Source: Pararhizobium qamdonense (GTDB lineage Bacteria > Pseudomonadota > Alphaproteobacteria > Rhizobiales > Rhizobiaceae). Taken from it: 64,000 nt of DNA. This document shows, in pieces, positions 60,053-64,000 of this stretch. How positions within the stretch are numbered: the first letter of the stretch is position 1; each line of letters begins with the position of its first letter. A program made the translations under genes and the position numbers. The stretch lies in NCBI RefSeq assembly GCF_029277445.1, contig NZ_CP119566.1:2296001-2360000 (forward strand), in the 5' to 3' direction. The notes under the pieces were generated by a model. The model saw only the letters and a list, made by a program, of their open reading frames with translations. It was not told the DNA's origin and searched no databases.

Positions 60053-60166
60053 CTATTCTTGTGGTTGTTCGGGCGACTTTGGCGGCAGGCCGTTACGATG
60101 CACTTAAATCAAATGCAGCGCTTGCAGCAAAATTGTGAGCAAGGCTAACAGAAGGTTTCCGGCCGT

Positions 60167-60787
60167 TCAGGCGTGCAGAAGTGCGGGCGTCAGGTCGCCG
60201 TAACCGGTAAACCGGTATTCATAATCAAGCCCCAGCATTCCGGCGGCCTTGCGGGCCTTTTCCTGCAGCTTTTCGTCTTCCACCTGCGAGAGATAGATGA
60301 GCTTCTTGTAATGGCCGAAATACATGTCGCGCAATTCCGGATGGCGGTCGAGGCCGAGCGGTTCGATGACGAACGCCTCGAATTGGCGGGCCAGGAAATC
60401 CGTCAGGAAAAACGAGGTGAAATCCTCGTCCCACCCGGCCTCGAAGGCGGCATTGCCGGCGAAAAAGGAAAAACAGTGCGGACCGGCGATGCGCTCGACC
60501 TTTTCTTCCTCACAGAGCCTGTCGAGCAGGCCGCCGGTGCCGCAGTCGGCATAGGCGACGAAGATGCGGCCGAAGCCTTCGGCGCGGGCCTTGTCGATAG
60601 CGGATTTGATGCCGGGCGTGATCTTGTCGGGGGTGTTGTGCCAGATGGCGGGAAGACAGGCGAGGTCGATATGGCCGAGTTTGTTGGCTTCGCAGACGGC
60701 CAAAATTTCACGGGCAATCGCACCGCATGCGATGACGTGAACTTTTTCCGTTTTCGTGCGTTCCATAGCCGAAGATCTTTCTTCCAT
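60167..60787 (-). CDS. DUF1638 family protein
   Basis: 206 aa if ATG 60787 is used; ATG 60766 is equally plausible. VHVIACGAIAREILAVCEAN, CLPAIWHNTPDKITPGIKSA, VAYADCGTGGLLDRLCEEE and HCFSFFAGN are DUF1638 hallmarks, with conserved Cys and His that may bind a metal. The family is found beside corrinoid methyltransferase genes in archaea and bacteria, which fits this cluster, though its function is not known to me. Confidence 0.85.
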   Translation of the reverse strand: MEERSSAMERTKTEKVHVIACGAIAREILAVCEANKLGHIDLACLPAIWHNTPDKITPGIKSAIDKARAEGFGRIFVAYADCGTGGLLDRLCEEEKVERIAGPHCFSFFAGNAAFEAGWDEDFTSFFLTDFLARQFEAFVIEPLGLDRHPELRDMYFGHYKKLIYLSQVEDEKLQEKARKAAGMLGLDYEYRFTGYGDLTPALLHA

Positions 60788-60822
60788 GCCAACGTTATCC
60801 GTCACAATAAGGAACCCGACCC

Positions 60823-60981
60823 ATGACCGCAAAGACAATCGCCACAATCGGTCTCGTGCTTTTTTCCGTCACCACGCTCGCTTCGTGCGGCAATACCATT
60901 CGCGGCATGGGTGCTGATGCAGCCAATACCGTGGATGCGACCCAGGATGCCGGCCGCAAGGTCGATCGCGCTGCCAACTAA
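60823..60981 (+). CDS. Entericidin-like small lipoprotein (52 aa)
   Basis: ATG 60823 with AAGGAA upstream. MTAKTIATIGLVLFSVTTLA is a lipoprotein signal; the lipobox LASC places Cys at residue 22. The rest (GNTIRGMGADAANTVDATQD, then AGRKVDRAAN) matches the entericidin A/B family of tiny membrane lipoproteins. Stress-linked in enterics; role here unknown. It faces the corrinoid gene and shares a bidirectional terminator. Confidence 0.85.
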   Translation: MTAKTIATIGLVLFSVTTLASCGNTIRGMGADAANTVDATQDAGRKVDRAAN

Positions 60982-61001
60982 ACGGTTGGGTTCGATATAA
61001 G

Positions 61002-61039
61002 AAAACCGGCCGCGCTGTTCATCAGCGCGGCCGGTTTTT
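61002..61039. terminator. Bidirectional intrinsic terminator
   Basis: AAAACCGGCCGCGCTG (61002-61017) and CAGCGCGGCCGGTTTT (61023-61038) form a perfect 16-bp stem with a 5-nt loop, with U-rich ends in both directions. It ends both the + strand lipoprotein gene and the minus-strand corrinoid gene. Confidence 0.9.
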
Positions 61040-61059
61040 GCATGCTCAAATTCGCTTGA

Positions 61060-61758
61060 TCAGGCGCCGGCCAGCTGATTGTGCTTGCGCTTCATGAATT
61101 CCTTGGCTGTTTCGACGGCAACAGCCGCGTCACGGCAATAGGCATCGGCGCCGACAGCCTTGCCGAATTCCTCGTTCAGCGGTGCGCCGCCGACCAGGAT
61201 GACATAGTCGTCGCGCATGCCCTTTTCCTTCATCGTGTCGATCACGACCTTCATATAGGGCATGGTCGTGGTCAAAAGGGCGGACATGCCGAGGATATCC
61301 GGCTTTTCGCGCTCGATCGCGTCGAGATAGTTTTCGACGGGGTTGTTGATGCCGAGATCGATGACGTCGAAACCCGCACCTTCCATCATCATGCCGACCA
61401 GGTTCTTGCCGATGTCGTGAATGTCGCCCTTGACGGTGCCGATGACCATCTTGCCCTGTTTTGGCGCGCCGGTGGCGGCGAGAAGCGGGCGCAGGATGAA
61501 CATGCCGGCCTTCATGGCATTGGCCGAAAGAAGCACTTCGGGAACGAACAGGATGCCATCGCGGAAATCGACGCCGACGATCCGCATGCCTTCGACCAGT
61601 GCCTGGGTGAGGATGTCGTAGGGAACCCAGCCGCGCTTCAACAGAATGTTGGTCGCGTCCTCGATCTCTTCCTTCATGCCGTCATAGAGATCGTCGTGCA
61701 TCTGCTGCACGAGTTCGTCGTCGGAAAGATCCTCGAGAATGATTTCGTCGTCTGCCAT
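61060..61758 (-). CDS. Corrinoid (cobalamin-binding) methyl-carrier protein
   Basis: 232 aa, matching MtaC/MttC/MtgC-type proteins. N-terminal helical cap 1-100 (GWVPYDILTQALVEGMRIVG, FVPEVLLSANAMKAGMFIL), then a Rossmann-type B12-binding domain with GDIHDIGKNL (111-120; H114 is the lower cobalt ligand), GFDVIDLGINNP, GMSALLTTTMPYM and ILVGGAPLNEEFG. It carries the methyl group between the MttB-type and the THF methyltransferase. It is divergent to the MttB gene across a 368-bp region, so both may share one control region. Confidence 0.94.
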   Translation of the reverse strand: MADDEIILEDLSDDELVQQMHDDLYDGMKEEIEDATNILLKRGWVPYDILTQALVEGMRIVGVDFRDGILFVPEVLLSANAMKAGMFILRPLLAATGAPKQGKMVIGTVKGDIHDIGKNLVGMMMEGAGFDVIDLGINNPVENYLDAIEREKPDILGMSALLTTTMPYMKVVIDTMKEKGMRDDYVILVGGAPLNEEFGKAVGADAYCRDAAVAVETAKEFMKRKHNQLAGA

Positions 61759-62126
61759 GATGGTTTTCCTCGGTTCCTGGCGCTGTCAGGCTCAAACCTC
61801 CCCGACGCAGCTACTATACTTAGCTTTACCGGCGGCAAAAGCTCTTTTCGAAAGCGACGCCGCATACGATGAAAAACGACGGCAGGACGATCGCTCCGCC
61901 TTACCATTCGCAGCATTGGGCAAAACAGTCTATTGCCTGATGCCGAGGCTAGAAAATATGATATCGGCACTGAAGACCTGCTGGGCGCTTGAAGCCGGAT
62001 CAGGTTGCGCCTGCGATCGTGTTCGAGTTGCGCCACCCGTTGGCGCATTGAGAACCGTTCGGATGCGAAGGCTTGGTAGCATAGGCTTGAGATGTGCGCC
62101 GGTGAGGCGCGGGAGAGGACAAAGAC
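61759..62126. promoter_or_regulatory. Divergent control region of corrinoid and MttB genes
   Basis: 368 bp. At 62029-62047 TGCGCCA-N5-TGGCGCA is a perfect 7+7 inverted repeat of LysR-box shape (T-N11-A), 80 bp in front of the MttB start. No other strong motif was seen; I found no cobalamin riboswitch-like conserved core. Confidence 0.5.
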
Positions 62127-63698
62127 ATGGCAGATGTGACCGAGCAAACGGAAGATACCGGCGGACGCCGCTCGCGCGGCGAGGGCCGGGGGGCCGCAGC
62201 CCGCCGTGCTTCGCGCACCGGCGGCGGCGCACCGCCATCGCTTCCCTACATCACCCGCAAAATCCGCGAGTACGAGGTTCTCGACGAGGAAGGCCTGGCG
62301 CTGATCGAGGCCAATGCCGACCTTATCCTCGAGGAAATCGGCATCGAGTTCCGCGACGACGAAGAGGCACTGGCGTTGTGGAAACAGGCCGGAGCCGATG
62401 TGCGCGGGCAGCGCGTGCATTTCCCCAAGGGCCTGTGCCGTCGGCTGTTGAAAACCGCACCGTCCACCTTCACTTGGCATGCGCGCAACCCTGAGCGCAA
62501 CGTCCAGATCGGCGGCAAGGCGACGGTCTTCGCACCGGTCTACGGCCCTCCCTTCGTGCGCGATCTCGAAGGCCAGCGCCGCTATGCGACGATCGAGGAT
62601 TTCCGCAATTTCGTGAAGCTCGCCTATATGGCGCCGTCGATGCATTCGTCCGGCGGCACGGTCTGCGAGCCGGTCGATATCCCGGTCAACAAGCGCCATC
62701 TCGACATGGTCTACAGCCATATCAAATATTCCGACAAGCCGTTCATGGGGTCGGTGACGGCGCCGGAACGCGCCGAAGACACGATCGCCATGGCCAAGCT
62801 GGTGTTCGGCGACGAGTTCGTCGAAAACAATTGCGTCACCCTCAACCTGATCAATGCCAACTCGCCGATGGTTTTCGACGAGACGATGGTCGGTGCCTTG
62901 AAGGTCTATGCCCGGCACAATCAGGCCTGTGTCGTCTCGCCGTTCATTCTGTCCGGCGCCATGAGCCCGGTGACGGTTGCGGGAACGCTGACGCAGATTC
63001 TTGCCGAAGTGCTGGCCGGTGCCGCCTTCACGCAGCTGATCCGGCCCGGTGCGCCGGTGCTGTTCGGCACGTTTGCGGCCTCGATTTCCATGCAATCGGG
63101 CGCGCCGACCTTCGGCACGCCGGAGCCGTCGCTGGTGTCCTATGGCGCAGCCCAGCTTGCCCGCCGCCTTGGCCTGCCGTTTAGAACCGGTGGCTCGCTC
63201 TGCGGGTCGAAGGTTCCGGATGCCCAGGCAGCCCACGAATCGGCCAACACGCTGAACATGACGCTGCTTGCCGGCACGAACTTCGTCCTGCACGCCGCCG
63301 GCTGGCTCGAAGGCGGTCTGGTCTCGTCCTATGAAAAGTTCATGATCGATCAGGACCAGCTCGGCATGATGCAGAAGATGGCCGAAGGCGTGGACCTGTC
63401 CGTGGATGCGCAGGCGCTCGACGCCATCCGCGAAGTCGGCCCCGGCAGCCACTATCTCGGCTGCGCCCATACGCAGGCCAATTTCCAGACAGCTTTCTAC
63501 CGTTCGGCACTCGCCGACAACAATTCCTTTGAACAGTGGGAAATCGAGGGCGAGAAGCGCGTCGAGCAACGCGCCAATGCGCTCGCTCGCAGCTGGCTGG
63601 AACATTACGAGCGTCCGCCGCTCGATGCCGCCATCGACGAGGCCCTGCTCGATTTCATCGCCAAGAAGAAGGATTCGATGCCCGACGCCTTCACTTGA
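62127..63698 (+). CDS. MttB-superfamily methyltransferase without pyrrolysine codon
   Basis: 523 aa, same length range as trimethylamine methyltransferase MttB. N-terminal ~40 residues are an Arg/Gly-rich disordered extension. Core: EYEVLDEEGLALIEANADLI, VHFPKGLCRRLLKTAPSTFT, YATIEDFRNFVKLAYMAPSM, SPFILSGAMSPVTVAGTLTQ, HAAGWLEGGLVSSYEKFMID and GSHYLGCAHTQANFQTAFYR. The frame is unbroken, so no amber (pyrrolysine) codon lies within. Non-Pyl members demethylate glycine betaine, proline betaine or carnitine, passing CH3 to a corrinoid protein. The substrate here is unknown but likely a quaternary amine. Confidence 0.92.
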   Translation: MADVTEQTEDTGGRRSRGEGRGAAARRASRTGGGAPPSLPYITRKIREYEVLDEEGLALIEANADLILEEIGIEFRDDEEALALWKQAGADVRGQRVHFPKGLCRRLLKTAPSTFTWHARNPERNVQIGGKATVFAPVYGPPFVRDLEGQRRYATIEDFRNFVKLAYMAPSMHSSGGTVCEPVDIPVNKRHLDMVYSHIKYSDKPFMGSVTAPERAEDTIAMAKLVFGDEFVENNCVTLNLINANSPMVFDETMVGALKVYARHNQACVVSPFILSGAMSPVTVAGTLTQILAEVLAGAAFTQLIRPGAPVLFGTFAASISMQSGAPTFGTPEPSLVSYGAAQLARRLGLPFRTGGSLCGSKVPDAQAAHESANTLNMTLLAGTNFVLHAAGWLEGGLVSSYEKFMIDQDQLGMMQKMAEGVDLSVDAQALDAIREVGPGSHYLGCAHTQANFQTAFYRSALADNNSFEQWEIEGEKRVEQRANALARSWLEHYERPPLDAAIDEALLDFIAKKKDSMPDAFT

Positions 63699-63805
63699 AG
63701 AGAGCCCGAACAAGCCAGGGAGCAAGGCGGAGCGGCGCAGGTAGCAGATTTCATCCAAAAGGAAGTCTGGCGCCCACATTACGACAGGCAGGGGCCGAAA
63801 CCGAA
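63699..63805. other. Short gap before ferredoxin-like gene
   Basis: 107 bp with no gene or terminator. It allows read-through from the MttB gene into the ferredoxin-like gene. Confidence 0.4.
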
Positions 63806-64000
63806 ATGAGCGGTCCCATGGCATCCAGCGATGTCTTGAACGAACTCCGTGCAGCGCTTGCGCCGCACGGAGTTTTTTTACGCGGAACGGTCTCGTTTGC
63901 CGACGGCGAACCGGCACCTGTGCTGACCAACGGGCAGGCGGTCAAAACCGTTGTCCTCATCGGAAATATCGGAGGTTCGATCTGGCCGGCTTTTGAACGC
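63806..64000 (+). CDS. Ferredoxin / QueG-like protein, N-terminal part (truncated by window edge)
   Basis: The frame from ATG 63806 is open to the last base (65 codons). It reads DVLNELRAALAPHGVFLRGT, then VKTVVLIGNIGGSIWPAFER. The LxxALxPHG-RG and LxGNxGGxxWPAF pattern resembles the N-terminal part of ferredoxin-like proteins related to epoxyqueuosine reductase; the iron-sulfur part would lie outside the window. It may be the electron donor for corrinoid reactivation (inference). A terminator-like hairpin sits within codons 14-25. An AGGGG is ~11 nt upstream. ATG 63818 is an alternative start. Confidence 0.65.
   Translation, partial: MSGPMASSDVLNELRAALAPHGVFLRGTVSFADGEPAPVLTNGQAVKTVVLIGNIGGSIWPAFER
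63844..63879 (+). terminator. Intrinsic-terminator-like hairpin inside coding sequence
   Basis: ACTCCGTGC (63844-63852), a 12-nt loop, GCACGGAGT (63865-63873) and seven T (63873-63879) make a textbook terminator on the + strand. It lies inside the first 25 codons of the ferredoxin-like gene. It would end most MttB transcripts, or serve as an attenuator for the downstream gene. Confidence 0.8.

Noticed and set aside
61759..62126. A cobalamin riboswitch between the corrinoid and MttB genes
   Set aside because: No B12-box-like conserved core or expected long structured leader could be recognised.
62127..63698. A pyrrolysine-containing trimethylamine methyltransferase
   Set aside because: The frame is unbroken from start to stop, so there is no in-frame amber codon; it belongs to the non-pyrrolysine branch.

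Overview
The window looks like chromosomal DNA of a Rhizobiaceae-type alphaproteobacterium (Rhizobium, Agrobacterium or Ensifer relative). The core is GC-rich with strongly biased third codon positions. It carries typical rhizobial genes: an ExoD-family protein, DUF1127 and DUF6894 small proteins, an entericidin-like lipoprotein, a DctB/DctD-type two-component pair, a tripartite tricarboxylate transporter and a palindromic intergenic element. I cannot name the species.

Region 1 (1-5626) is the end of an integrative element. It ends in a 45-nt copy of the 3' part of a tRNA-Lys(CTT) gene (5581-5626), with a P4-like tyrosine integrase beside it (3874-5286). Inside lies a tightly coupled + strand operon: the end of a metallophosphoesterase, a small protein, three diverged paralogues sharing a GW/KEKFG/zinc-ligand module, and one more unknown protein. 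Region 2 (5754-9936) is a small glycan-type cluster that is less GC-rich: a GT29 sialyltransferase-like protein, a three-part GT/unknown/WcbI fusion and a class I methyltransferase.

Region 3 (10410-21511) is a sulfur-scavenging operon. Two luciferase-like flavin monooxygenases, an M20 deacylase, a GNAT acetyltransferase and a polar amino-acid ABC transporter with two binding proteins match the set of the Bacillus subtilis S-alkylcysteine salvage operon (sna/tcy/cmo/snd). A third monooxygenase, a DsbA-fold isomerase-like protein and a cystathionine beta-lyase-like enzyme extend it. Region 4 (21836-38481) has an ABC exporter, small envelope proteins, an acyltransferase-SGNH protein, the sulfate transporter operon sbp-cysT-cysW-cysA, a DUF924 protein, a large mechanosensitive channel and an FAD/GcvT dimethylglycine- or sarcosine-dehydrogenase-like enzyme.

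Region 5 (38606-52949) is mostly regulatory: two double-receiver proteins (one with GGDEF), a GlxA/GbdR-type AraC regulator, tctCBA with a NtrC-class response regulator and sensor kinase, a 274-bp palindromic element, a LysR regulator and a type IB topoisomerase. Region 6 (53023-64000) is the most interesting part: a cobalamin-dependent methyl-transfer cluster in what looks like an aerobe. It has an MttB-superfamily methyltransferase without an in-frame amber codon, a corrinoid protein, an ASKHA/2Fe-2S corrinoid-reactivase-like protein, a methyl-THF:corrinoid methyltransferase, MetF and MetV-like proteins, plus DUF1638, 'virulence factor' family, formyltransferase-like and ferredoxin-like genes. 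The inferred flow is: a quaternary or tertiary N-methyl compound is demethylated by MttB onto the corrinoid protein, the methyl passes to THF and is oxidised through MetF/MetV. The FAD/GcvT enzyme and GbdR-like regulator upstream fit the same theme of betaine catabolism.
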